This document shows positions 12,019 through 23,307 of a DNA stretch of 64,000 nt, in pieces. The notes under the pieces were generated by a model, which was not told the origin of the DNA, did no database searches, and saw only the letters and a program-made list of their open reading frames with translations. Numbering within the stretch: the first letter of the stretch is position 1; each line of letters opens with the position of its first letter. This stretch comes from Mangifera indica (lineage: Eukaryota > Streptophyta > Magnoliopsida > Sapindales > Anacardiaceae): NCBI RefSeq assembly GCF_011075055.1, contig NC_058145.1, positions 8,589,228 to 8,653,227 on the forward strand, read 5' to 3'. A program made the translations under genes and the position numbers.

Positions 12019-12207
12019 AGATTGTTAGACTACATAGAGTGCCTAAGACAATTGTATCAAACAAGGACACAAGATTTGTGTCAACCTTTCGAAGGAGTTT
12101 ACATAGATTGTTGGGCACAAATTTGACATTCAGTATAACATCTCACTCGTAGACAAATGGTTAGACAAAAAGGATCAACTCGATCTTAGAGAATATGTTG
12201 AGAGCTT
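12019..12207 (+). pseudogene. Ty3/gypsy integrase catalytic core fragment
   Basis: This continues the reading broken at 5254: EIVRLHRVPKTIVSNKDTRF, FRRSLHRLLGTNLTFS, and then HS-stop-TNG-stop-TKRINSILENMLRA. The family motif at the second catalytic aspartate (SDRD) reads SNKD here, so that residue is lost. Both glutamines of the HPQTDGQ motif are stop codons. The reading ends at MLRA and resumes at 14962 with CLDYRASSMDMLPLV, which places the CACTA-like insertion exactly between. Confidence 0.88.
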
Positions 12208-14961
12208 TACAATCACATATTAGGCTTTAGGCAATGCTTAACTTTGCTATTGTTTTTAAACCGTTGCCTAAGTTAATAAAAGCTACGGTTTTAATATTGT
12301 TGTACTAGGAAATTAACAATAAGCAGTAGTTGTAAAAAAAATCATAGTTTTATGGGATATAAAGCAATGAATTTAATAACAATTGTAATATATCAAAATT
12401 TTAGCTATGGTTTAATTAGATATGAAATATTATGGTGCATCAAAACTACGATGTTTTATAAAGGTGTCAAACATTATTTTTCCACTCCTGATCTATTTTT
12501 TGTGCCAATTTCATAAAATATTCATTTTCCTTTGTCATGTCAATCTTGAATTAAGTTGATTTAGCTCAGTTTGACCCAACTCAAATTCAAGACAAGTTAA
12601 ACTAAGAAGGTCACCTAGTTCTTAAAATTGAGTTGAACCTAATCTAGAAGAAGTTTGAATCGATCTAGCTTGAGTTTAGCTTGAATTAAAAAAATGAGCC
12701 AAATTGTTTGGATTGAATTTAATTCAAATTTGAACTAAACAAATTCAAGCCAAGCCCAATTGAATCAAGCCGACTTCTTGCACCAAACCAATTATAAGTA
12801 TCTAGCCTTATGCTGCCTTGTTGACAAATTAGTTTATTTTTAATTGTTTGGTGTTTGGTGCACTTGAGTGCTTCATGTTGTGCTTACTTTGTCATACTAA
12901 CATAGTTTAATATTAAGAGAAACTCAAATATGGAGCAGCGGAACGAATTTTGATGGGTACATAACAAAATTTGTGGAGATTGAACAAATTGTATAAATAA
13001 ATGGGTTTACTGCTTCAGTTGTTCAGGTCATGTTTAATATACTATATATTTGCATAATTAGAGATGACAATTCTGATTCAAATTTAAAGGCTTTGACCTT
13101 CCTTAACCCTAATGAGGATGAGGACAAAAAAAATCCTCATAATCAGGGAAATAGATATATGCGTCTATTCCTACCTCATTTCCACCCTACCTTCATCCTT
13201 GTCTCTACCCTCATCTTTTTATATTAATATGTTTACTTAAAATTCTAATATATCTTTATAATTTTAGATTATTTATATTTTTCAAATTTATTTAGGTTTT
13301 GTTATGCATATTAAAGTGGTTAATATATGATATTTGTGACATTTAAAATAATGGGTTGGTTTTAATTTTACTTAATTTTGTTATTTAATATAGTTATATT
13401 ATATTTAGAGGGTATAGAGAGGTGATGAGTAAAAGATTTTTCTACATGGAGAGGGGATGAGGAATCCCTATCATCCCCATAATGGAAAAGGGAATTAATA
13501 TCCATTACAGGAATGAGGATGAGGGCGAGGACAAGGACGATGATTAAGATCCCCTTTCCACCCTTCCTTGTTGCCATTCTTATACATAATGAATGGATTT
13601 ATAGTATCATTTCTTTACAAAAGTACTCTACATGGATAAACAACTCTAAAAGGAGAAAATAATAAAAGAATTTAGATATGCCAAGCATATTTTTCATTAT
13701 AATTTTGAACCAAGTTTCAAGAGACAAATGCAGTGGTTTATTGTAGTTCTCTTATATGGTGTTGGAGTGAAATTACCTTTATCATCATTACCCTATATTT
13801 AATTGATGTAGCTATAATAATTAATTCTCTGGTGGAATTTATCAATTTATACTCAAAAAAGCCTTACAATTATTGAACAATAGGCTTTTATTCTATTTTG
13901 TAGAAATAGAAGGCTAGTGTTAGAAAGAAGCTAATTGATCCAAAAAAACTGCATATAAGTATGTGAAAATTTAGAATAAGTGTGAGGTTTGGTACTCATG
14001 TTTTGAGTTTGTTTATTATAAAATTTTGATAATTAGCCATAACAAATGTTTTTGTAGCTATAATATTCACATGGATTTATATCTTAATTATCTCATAACA
14101 AGTTTTATTTTTATTTTATTAGATTTTGTAGGTTATGGGGTCAATACGTTTTCTTTATAAGCAAATTGTTGATTTGACATATAAGACTAAATATGATAAT
14201 GTAAGATGGGAGTAAGTTGTGAGTATTTAAAAGTTCATTGCATGGCTGGTCATTTTACCATAGTGGGAAGACATCATAATACGGAATTAAGAGCACTGAA
14301 TAAGGATAACAAGTTTTGGATGAGGATAAATCAATCTTCATTCATTGTTTTCCTTTTTTATTAGACAAAATTTTGAAGTATGTTAAAATCTCATGTATGT
14401 TTTTGACATTGTGTAATTTTGTTATTTATAATAAAAAGTTGAAACTTGAATCAAGAAAGTAATTGTTATTATATATTATGTTTTACAAATTAGTTGCTTA
14501 AACTAATTTATAATGGTTGTCTAATGTTTTTGATAACCGTTATCTTAGTTAAATAGTCATTGCTAAAAAATGAAATAGCTTATAACTGTCACCTAATGTC
14601 TCTGATAACCATTATCTTAGTTGAATAATCGTAACTTCAAAATTACACAATCCATTGCTTAAAGTAAATTATAACTATCACATAATGTTTTTGATAACCA
14701 TTATCTCTAGTAATAGAAACGGCTGCATTAGGGACTAAACAAACCACTAGCTTAGATTACACTAAAACCATTACATTTGGGTTACTAATGCATCGATTAT
14801 TTTTACTATTGGCTAATTGAATATAAATCGTTGCCTATTACCTAATGTAATAGAGACATTTATGGCAGGTGTGATTTCATTGCTTAAAGTCGAAAGCTAT
14901 AGTTTCATTGGCCTTCAGTAATGAAAATCAATAGTTGCATTAGACCTTTTATGGTGTAGTG
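12208..14961. mobile_element. Non-autonomous CACTA-like element inserted in the gypsy integrase
   Basis: The right end reads ...TTTTATGGTGTAGTG, the CACTA...AGTG type terminus. The left end is degenerate (TACAATCACATATTAGGC), consistent with loss of the first bases. The 3-bp repeat CTT lies on both sides (12205-12207 and 14962-14964), the usual CACTA target duplication, and removing the element restores the integrase frame. Both arms are full of short subterminal motifs around GGCAATGCTTAA / ATAACCATTATCTTAG, typical of CACTA elements. No transposase is detectable. Confidence 0.72.
13059..13582. mobile_element. hAT-like MITE within the CACTA-like element
   Basis: It starts TAGAGATGACAAT and ends with the inverted match GTTGCCATTCTTA. 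Flanking 8-mers TGCATAAT (13051-13058) and TACATAAT (13583-13590) match at 7 of 8. The ends contain the CCTCATCCCC-type blocks common in plant hAT MITEs. At 524 bp it has no coding capacity; the small reading frames in it are chance. Confidence 0.75.
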
Positions 14962-15525
14962 CTTGTTGTTTGGATTATAGGGCAAGTTCGATGGATATGC
15001 TACCTTTAGTACACTTTATGGTATGAGGTGTTGTTCTCCTCTATACTAGGATGAGTTAGGTGAGTAAGATGCTTTGGTATAGTTTCTTAGACCAGAGTTA
15101 ACTCAGAAGATGATTGAGGATGTTTGGTTAATTAAGTAAAGGAAGAAATAAGCCCGAGATCGACAAAAGAGCTATGTCGATCAAAGACGTAGAGATTTGG
15201 AATTTAGTGTTGGTGACAAAGTTTTAATAAAAGTTACCCCTTACAAGCAAATAATGAGGTTCGGCAGAAATGATAAGTTGGCTCTTAGGTACATCCACTC
15301 TTATGAGATTATAGCCTAAGTCAGTATAGTAGCTTATAAGCTTATGTTGCTAGTGAGTATGAATGGATCGTATTAATGTGTTCTATGTTTCAATGTTGTG
15401 AAAGTATATTAGTGACCATAAAGTTAAAGAAGCTACTTAGGAAATAGAGCAAGACATGAGAGAAAAATATCCCAAGTTGTTTCCAACAAATTTCAGGGAC
15501 AAAATTCCAATAAGAGATGAGGAAT
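14962..15525 (+). pseudogene. Ty3/gypsy integrase C-terminus with chromodomain remnant
   Basis: The order of motifs is STLYGMRCCSP, DRQKSYVDQRRRDLEFSVGD, IMRFGRNDKLALRYI, SYEIIA and VAYKL. The tail reads DHKVKEAT-stop-EIEQDMREKYPKLF, the end of the C-terminal chromodomain typical of Tekay/Del-type chromoviruses, with the conserved tryptophan turned into a stop. Several other stops are present. It ends directly at the 3' LTR, preceded by the purine-rich AAGAGATGAGGAA that would serve as polypurine tract. Confidence 0.88.
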
Positions 15526-18500
15526 TGTAACACCCAAATTTATGTCTTAAGGGCATTATAGTTACTTTCTATGATTATTTTGATATATGAGTGAGTTCAT
15601 ATAGGTTAAATGTTAAATTATGAATTTTATGTAAATAGTAATCATGCATGGGATTGTCATGCTTGTGTGTCAATTATCACGTAAATCAAGTTAGATAAAC
15701 GTTATGATATTTTGAATTTAGATGACACAATTGTGTGTAGGAGAGACACACGCCTTGGTGTGGCATTATATGCTAGCAATTTATATTTGGTACGCTAGCT
15801 ACATTTTAGAGATTTTATCTTTAATCAAACTAGGGTTGAATTCAAACCCAATTGAGTTTGAACATATGTTGGTTCAAATTTGGATCGAATAATTTTTTAG
15901 GTAGTTTGCGTTTGTCAAGCTAATTAGAATAAAAGTTCGAGTTCAGTTTGGAAAAAAAATTTGAAGTTCGTAGCTTGGTTTGAATTTGTGGCTCGATTTT
16001 TTAGCCCGAATTCATCAAAAATATTTATAATCCATTGACGATGGCCACACCAAAGTTTAAAGAAAATGAGAGAAAGTGGTAAGAGAGATATGGAGAGAAA
16101 ATGATTCTCTCATACTTTCTGCTGATTGGATTCTTTTCTTAGAAATTTTCTATCTCCTTTGTTAGTATACCAAAGTTTAGTGAACTATTTTTTCTTTTTG
16201 TTATCTCTTGTTTGTGTGAATGAGAGAGAGTGATGGAGGAAGAAAGAAGAAAATGGTGGAGAAGAGAGAATGTGATAAAGAGGAAGGAAAAAAAAAGGTG
16301 GAGAAAAGAGAAAGTAACAAAGAGGAAAGAAAAAAACTTGGAGAAAGTGAGAAATTTTATTTGGATGGAAAGAGATTATGTTTTAAAAAGTTGAGTAGAG
16401 TGTAAAAATGGAAATGTTAGAATTTACATGGGAAGTTATGAGATAAAAATAGTAGTGCAACTGAAAATTTATTAGTTTTTGAATTTTGGGAAGTTGAATA
16501 TTTATTATAAGCCATAACTTAGCTCGGTCTAAGCTAAGCTGATGGTGGGCTCGCGAGCCAAACCAAAACGAATTTAATCTAGTTCAAATTCGACTTGCTT
16601 TCAAACCGAGCCGTATTTTATGATTCGAATTCAATTTGAATTTATAAAAAAACAAATTTAAATTGAGTTATATCAAGTCGAACCGACTCAACCTATATCT
16701 AGGCTTAAATCAAACACATATAGTTTTTCAGAAAAGAGAAATAGGGTGTTTGGATTGATACTCCAACATTTTGGTGACAACTCTGGTGACCTTTTCCAAT
16801 AAAGAAACAACAAAAAGGCAAGCGTGAAGGAGAGTAGTTGACTATCTTCAATCTTTGTCACATTTGGAAGATAAGGTAAGTAAAACCTTAATAGCTCTTT
16901 TTTCTTTGATGATTTTTGGTGGATTGAGGGTTCTTTCCTCTACCAATTTGATGTGTTCATATGGTTATAGTTATGATGATTTTGATTATTCAAAAGATTG
17001 ATTTTAAAGGCTTAATTATCATGTTATTGGTTGCTTTGAATTCTATTTGGAGGAAAGAATGCATTTGATCCTATGTTGTAATTTGTTGGATGAGTTAAAT
17101 AATGATAAGAGGAAGGGTGGATTGGTTTAGCATATGAATTCACCCATTGAAATTGATGTTATTAAGTTCTATGTTTAGATGAGATTTTGACTAACTAATG
17201 TATGGGTACTTGATTTTACTTGTGTCAAAATTATTGTGATGTTTTATGTTTACATGGTATCATATTGTCATTGAGAAATGATTGAGATGAGAATTGATTA
17301 GTAGAAATTTTGTAAAGACCAAATCTAGGGTGTGATCAAATTTGCTCATATATTTTTTAGATTCGACATACGGTCGTATGGTGGAGGGTACATGCCTGTA
17401 TACACAAAACCTATATTCTAGAATAAGTTTTTCAATATTCTGATGACTATTGGGCATCGTTGACCAATGACCAGTTATCTGGAACATAAAGTACACCCAA
17501 CTGTGATTTATGTACAATCATGTGTGAGGTAAAATGTCTATAATACCTCTAAGAAGTACATTGGTTGAAGTGAAGTGAAGTTTTAAAATGTTTAAGTTTG
17601 GAAATAAGCACATACTCATTCCTAGAGAGACATATGCCCATGTGTATGTTGAAAGAAACTCATGATATTTCATGGTGAACAAGAGTTGTGCTTGGCATAA
17701 AAAGAAGGGCACTTGTGTTAGAAATTAATACGCTCGTCCTTATAACATAGAAGTGGCATGCCCTTGATAGGATAGTCGTGTCTCATATATAAGGAAAAAC
17801 ATATGCCTATGTATCCCAAAAGGGATGCCCGTGTATTATAGGGCAAATTAAAGAAAGAAAAAAAGGAACTAGGTTAGAAGTTATAAGTTATCTTGAGAAA
17901 CAGTATAAAGATTTTGGGTACATAATAGTACCAAATGTAACCAAGAGCTGAGATTATATTAGGGCATAAGTTATGATTAGGGTGAAAACGAAGATGAGTT
18001 CGAGATTATCTGAGGCTTGAGCTACGTGCATGTTAAACATCATAACGTCGTTATGAAAGGGCACCATTAGTATACACTATCTACATTACATGTAGAAAGA
18101 CATGTCTATAGTATGACACCGTACCCATAATAGAATACTAGCTTGCAGTAAAGCTCAATTTCAATAAGGTTCAACAATTCAATAATGGTTTAGGTGAGTG
18201 AACTATACAACAAGGGTTTATATGACCAATTTGTCAAATCTCTATATTCGATCTAGGATACAACTATAAGACATAATATCCAAATGATAGTCTTTTACCT
18301 AGAGACAACATGATCACACAAGTTAGGGATTCGTGGAGTGGTTCCTTAGGGATCGAGTGGGACATAATTCTATCTGAGAGTTACAATATGTAACCTAGAT
18401 GTTTCTGAATTTAGTATAAGTTACAAATATAAGATATATGACCCATAATCATTTTAATGGGAGTTATGATATGAAGATATTATCTTGATGTATTTTGCTA

Positions 18501-18713
18501 CCACTTTATGATATTATGAATAATATTTACTTATGGTTTAGACATCCTTTGACACGTTTCTACGTGTTAACAATGTAAGGGTATTTCAATAATTTTGATG
18601 TTTAATAAGATTATGTGTTTGAATCAAAAAGTCTTTAAATGAATACATGCTCAGTTAGTCAAAATAATGACATCTTTCTCTGAAGGGCAGTACTTCTAGA
18701 AGAAGACATTACA
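15526..18713 (+). mobile_element. 3' LTR of the gypsy chromovirus, interrupted by a MITE
   Basis: It starts TGTAACACCC immediately after the polypurine-like tract and ends ...AGTACTTCTAGAAGAAGACATTACA. Its body aligns along its length with the LTR at 19047-21461: the shared early block GCAATTTATATTTG, the middle block GGAACTAGGTTAGAAG versus GGAAACTAGGGTAGAGG, and the late block TGAGGCTTGAG. Minus the 885 bp of MITE plus TSD copy, the LTR is about 2.3 kb. The matching 5' LTR is absent. Confidence 0.82.
15831..16707. mobile_element. hAT-like MITE inside the gypsy LTR, perfect 8-bp TSD
   Basis: The perfect 8-bp repeat AATCAAAC flanks it at 15823-15830 and 16708-16715. It starts TAGGGTTGAATTCAAACCC and ends ...CCGACTCAACC...GGCTTA, roughly inverted. 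Both ends carry the TTCAAAT/ATTTGAA, GAGTTTGAA and CTCGGT-type subterminal motifs also seen at 45175-46422. A purine-rich stretch (16200-16340) produces an accidental lysine/glutamate-rich frame. Confidence 0.82.
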
Positions 18714-19046
18714 TTTAGTCATTTCACCCCATATACAGTCATACATATAACATAGATAAACAAACTTCATGCCAACAATTGTTAGAATGCTGAAAAACTC
18801 AATCTCGAATCTGGGTTTTATGCAAACAAGGGTGTGTCTCATACCACACAATTGTGTGCCCTATACAACATGGTCATGTGCCAAACTTAGAAATAGAACT
18901 ACAGTTTAAATTCATACCCTATAATGGTCTTTAATGTTCCTACCAATTCCACAACAATTTAAGAACTTTTTATCACATAATTAACATCAAATTCACATTT
19001 CCGAGTCATAAAATATGCTTTTGCTAAATTATTCTAATGATAAACA
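18714..19046 (-). repeat. LTR fragment in inverted orientation
   Basis: The minus strand of this segment aligns with about 19930-20090 of the neighbouring LTR: shared GACCATGT.GTATAGGGCACAC, GTGGTATGAGACACACCC, AACAATTGTTGGCATGAAGTTTG and GGGTGAAATGACT. It is a partial copy lying head to head against the following LTR. Confidence 0.6.
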
Positions 19047-21461
19047 TGTAACACCCATAAGTATGTCTTGAGGGAATTTGAATATGATTGATGTATAGAT
19101 GAAATTAAAGTGAATTTAATGTTAAAAGTATAAGTTTTGGGTGACACATGACCATGCATGGAAAGGCCACGCCCGTAAGATTTGGATTAAGTGACATATA
19201 ACCATTCGCAGTGGACACACGCTCGTGTATGGTATTACGCTAAAGCAATTTATATTTGTCATGTCTATTGCATTTTAGAGATTTTTTTTCCATATCCAAA
19301 CACATACATTCGAGCAAACTGAGAGAGAGAAAATTGAGTTTGCTCAATTGACTTTGTGGTGGTAGCTTTGGTTTGACCTTTTGACGAAAAAAGTGGTGAT
19401 AATTCTTTTGAGAATGAGGCTTATTGATCAAGTAAGTAGGAACTCTTTCATTTTTCTTTGAGTTACTATATAATGGACTAAGGCTAAGCCTCTGCAAATC
19501 CGAATTAATTTATGTGGAATGATGTTATTGTGTTGAGGAAATCATGAGTTATAAGGTATTAACATGATTAGTAAGGGTCTTACATTGAAGTGATGATGAC
19601 TTATGTTTGTTATATATTGTTGTATGGGTTAATAGAGATAAAATAATGAAATTGTGTGATGTTATGGATTTATTGATTTTTAATAGAGATTGATATGGTT
19701 TGTTAGTGAAAACTATATAGATAAGTTCAATTTGTGCATTGTATTTACGCATGGTAATATGGTTAGCCATTGTGAATGATCTTTACATGTCCTTGATGTA
19801 TTAAGATGTCATGATATGAATTTAGTTTTTGTTGTGATGAATTTAGACATATGGGAGTGTGATTCAAATGATTAAAATTTGTTTAGGAATGTTTAGGGTA
19901 AAATTTCAGGTCTGCTTGTTTGAATTTTGGGTTTGACGCATGACTATGTGGTATGAGACACCCATGTGTATGAAATCTATAATTAAGGATGACTTTTTCG
20001 TGATCCAACAATCGTTGGATGTCATTGGCCATCTAAGGTATGAAGTTTGCTCATATATGTTACGAGCATAACTATATGAGGTGAAATGACCAAAATACCT
20101 TTAAAAAGTAGAACAATCGAGATGAGTTTAAGTTTGAAAATATTTTAAGTATAGAAAAGAGAACACATACCTATGTTTGGAGACATACACCCTTGTGTAT
20201 GAGTGATTTTGTTTACACGGAGAAAGACCACGGGGAAAGAAGGTCATATAAGAATTATTAGGTTATCACACTTGTGTTTAAGAAAGCAATACACTCATGT
20301 ATGAAGGGCATAATAACGAAACAAAAAGGAAACTAGGGTAGAGGTTTATGGGTCTTCTCGAGAGACAATATAGGGGATCCCAGGTATGTATAGTATCGAA
20401 TGTGCCTAAAAGATGAAACTTAAAAGCGGTCTGAGATATGGTTAAGGTGAAAACTAGTCTAGCTAGAGATTATATGAGGCTTGAGATGTATGCATGTTAG
20501 ACGTCTTAAGATTATCACAAGGGACACTGTGAGTATATATTCCTTACACTGCCTGTAGTAGGATACTGTACCAGTAATAACATACTTGCTTATAGTAAAA
20601 CCCAATTAAGATTATAATTAAGTGCAATGGACAAGTGAGTGCTCACATGACCAATGTGTTAAATCTTTGTATTCAATCTAATCAGATCAACTCTATAAAC
20701 AACTATGGGATGTAGCTTCTAGATAATGACGTTTTCACTGATAGATAATATGATCATGCGAGATAGGAATTAGAGAGGGTGATTCCTTAATAATTAAGGG
20801 GCACACAATTGACTTTAGAAATGATATGGTCATACCAGTTAAGGATTTTAGCAGTGATTCCTTAGTGTTTAAATAGGTAATAGTTCAACCTAAGAGTTAT
20901 GATATGTAGCTTAAAAGTTCTTAAGACCAGTATATGTCATAAATATGAGATATAAGGCCTATCATCATCCTAATTGAAGTTTAGAGATAAACTTCAGATG
21001 ACAAAGGCAATAAGAGTCTAGCTAAGGGAATTATAAGGATTATGTAAAAGTTGATGGTAAAATCTCTTACTTACTTAGTGTTTTATCATTCATTCCTATA
21101 CTTTTATATGTGTAAGTGTAGTTGATTGTGATGGCGATAGAAAGAGTGATGGCTAGCAAGCATAGAGTTGAGAGGGCATTTTTGTCATTTTACTTATCTT
21201 ACTAGTTTCTATTATAGAATTTTATTTTAATGTATTTGGCTATATACACTATGATGAGGATACTGATGTTTTTATGTTATGGATATCTTTTGTATACTTT
21301 TGACAATTTTTGTTAAAAAGTATATTTTCATAATTTTTAGAAATTATAAGTAAAGTGTTATTCAAGTTTTTATGTCATTTATTTATTAGTTTTTGAAATA
21401 AATGGAAGCTTAAATGGTTTAATAACCTATGGAGGATAGTACTTCTAAAAAGGGTGTTACA
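19047..21461 (+). mobile_element. Gypsy chromovirus LTR (probable solo LTR)
   Basis: It begins TGTAACACCC and ends GGGTGTTACA, mutually inverted termini. The flanking 5-mers AAACA (19042-19046) and TAACA (21462-21466) match at 4 of 5, suggesting an aged target duplication. There is no internal region on either side. Its 2415 bp fits the family. The small frames in it are chance. Confidence 0.78.
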
Positions 21462-21828
21462 TAACAATAACAAGGGCTACATGTATAAGCCATCTATAGT
21501 ATATCATCATGCCATTGCAAATAAGCAATTCGTCAATCGAATTCTGCAAAATTCTGGTGTATATTTTATGCACTTTGTTGTCCCATATTGAGTATAATCA
21601 AGCCAAAATGATCCAACTATGCAATTTTGACTCAATAACATAAAGTACAATGAAATTTGATGCTAAATATGAGGAAAAATTAAATCAAACACATTAAAAT
21701 CAATGCAAGAATAATTTGTACAAGAAAACTATCAAGGATGGTCAAACATGAAATGATGCATAAAACATATATTGACATTCTCAATTAATCCAAAACACCA
21801 CAACCACAATGATATTTAAGTGCAAATG

Positions 21829-23307
21829 CTAATGTGGTGATTCCATGATCCCAAACTCACCTCTAAGTTTGCAAAAACGTTCTTCTCCAAGAGGTTTTGT
21901 AAAAATATCCGCAAGTTGATTTTCGGTGAATACAAAGTCAAGACAAATATCACCCTTTTGAACATGATCTCGAATAAAATGATATCTAATTTCTATATGC
22001 TTGGTTCGAGAGTGTTGAATGAGATTTTTGGATAAGCTAATAGCACTTGTGTTGTCACACAAGATTGGAGTTTTAGATAGGCTAACTTCATAATCCCTAA
22101 GAGTTTGTTGCATCCACAAGGCTTGAGCACAACAACTACCGGCGGCAATATATTCCGCTTCCGCGGTTGATAAAGCTACGGAGTTTTGTTTCCTTGAAAA
22201 CCATGAAACTAATGCATGACCTAAAAAATGACAAGTACCACTAGTACTTTTTCTATCGACTTGGCTTCCGGCAAAGTCGGCATCCGAATAGCTTACTAGG
22301 TCAAAAGACGTTTCTCTAGGATACCACAACCCTAAAAATCTAGTACCATGTAAATATTTGAAGATTCTTTTAAGGGCTTTTAAATGAGATTCCTTGGGAC
22401 ATGATTGGAATCGAGCACACAAGCACACACTAAACATAATATCGGGTCTACTAGCGGTTAAATATAAAAGAGAGCCAATCATACCTCTATACATTTTAAC
22501 ATCAAAATTTGGCCCACTCTCATCTTTGGTGAGTTTGATAGTTGAACTCATTGGTGTGCTTGAAGCTTTTAGTCCTTCCATGCCAAACTTCTTTAATAAG
22601 TCCTTGATGTATGAAGATTGGTTGATGAAGATACCCTCTTTGCTTTGCTTGATATTAAGTCCGAGAAAATACTTGAGTTCTCTCATCATGCTCATTTCAA
22701 ATTCTTTGCTCATGAGGTTAGAAAATTCTTCACATAAAGAGACATTAGTAGATCCAAAGATGATATCATCAACATAATTTTGAACCAAAAGTATGTCATT
22801 TTCTTTTCTCTTAATAAACAACGTAGTATCTACTTTTTCAATGCAAAAGTCTTTTTCAAGCAAAAATTTACTCAAACGTTCATACCATGCTCGAGATGCT
22901 TGTTTTAAACCATAAAGAGCTTTTTGAAGTTTAAAAACATGGTTTGGGAAATCATGACTTTCAAACCTGGGAGGTTGTTCAACATAAACTTCCTCCATGA
23001 TAAATCCATTTAAGAAAGCACTTTTGACATCCATTTGATATAAAATAAAATTTTTGGAACATGCAAATGCCGAAAGCATCCTAATGGATTCTAGTCTAGC
23101 TACTGGTGTAAAAGTTTCTTCAAAATCTATTCCCTCCTCTTGGTTGTAGCCTTGAGCCACTAATCTAGCTTTATTTCTAACAACCACTCCGGATTCATCC
23201 ATTTTGTTTCTAAAAACCCATTTTGTGCCAATAACGGATTGATAATCTGGACGAGGGACTAGTTCCCAAACATTATTTCTTTCAAATTGATTTAGTTCCT
23301 CTTGCAT
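21829..23307 (-). CDS. Copia reverse transcriptase-RNase H, intact 492-codon frame
   Basis: A clean open frame covers the whole reverse transcriptase and RNase H part of a copia polyprotein. Motifs in order: NVWELVPRP and [59 protein letters not shown], the catalytic [11 protein letters not shown] (near 22760-22790), [19 protein letters not shown], and the RNase H blocks [58 protein letters not shown] and [11 protein letters not shown]. All catalytic acids look present. It is part of a larger polyprotein, so the first methionine is arbitrary. Upstream stops and frameshifts mean it cannot be made as a normal gag-pol product. It would be annotated as a transposon pseudogene in a gene set. Confidence 0.93.
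   Translation of the reverse strand: MQEELNQFERNNVWELVPRPDYQSVIGTKWVFRNKMDESGVVVRNKARLVAQGYNQEEGIDFEETFTPVARLESIRMLSAFACSKNFILYQMDVKSAFLNGFIMEEVYVEQPPRFESHDFPNHVFKLQKALYGLKQASRAWYERLSKFLLEKDFCIEKVDTTLFIKRKENDILLVQNYVDDIIFGSTNVSLCEEFSNLMSKEFEMSMMRELKYFLGLNIKQSKEGIFINQSSYIKDLLKKFGMEGLKASSTPMSSTIKLTKDESGPNFDVKMYRGMIGSLLYLTASRPDIMFSVCLCARFQSCPKESHLKALKRIFKYLHGTRFLGLWYPRETSFDLVSYSDADFAGSQVDRKSTSGTCHFLGHALVSWFSRKQNSVALSTAEAEYIAAGSCCAQALWMQQTLRDYEVSLSKTPILCDNTSAISLSKNLIQHSRTKHIEIRYHFIRDHVQKGDICLDFVFTENQLADIFTKPLGEERFCKLRGEFGIMESPH

Noticed and set aside
16220..16405. Lys/Glu-rich 61-residue frame
   Set aside because: It is a purine-rich low-complexity stretch within a hAT-like MITE with perfect 8-bp TSD.
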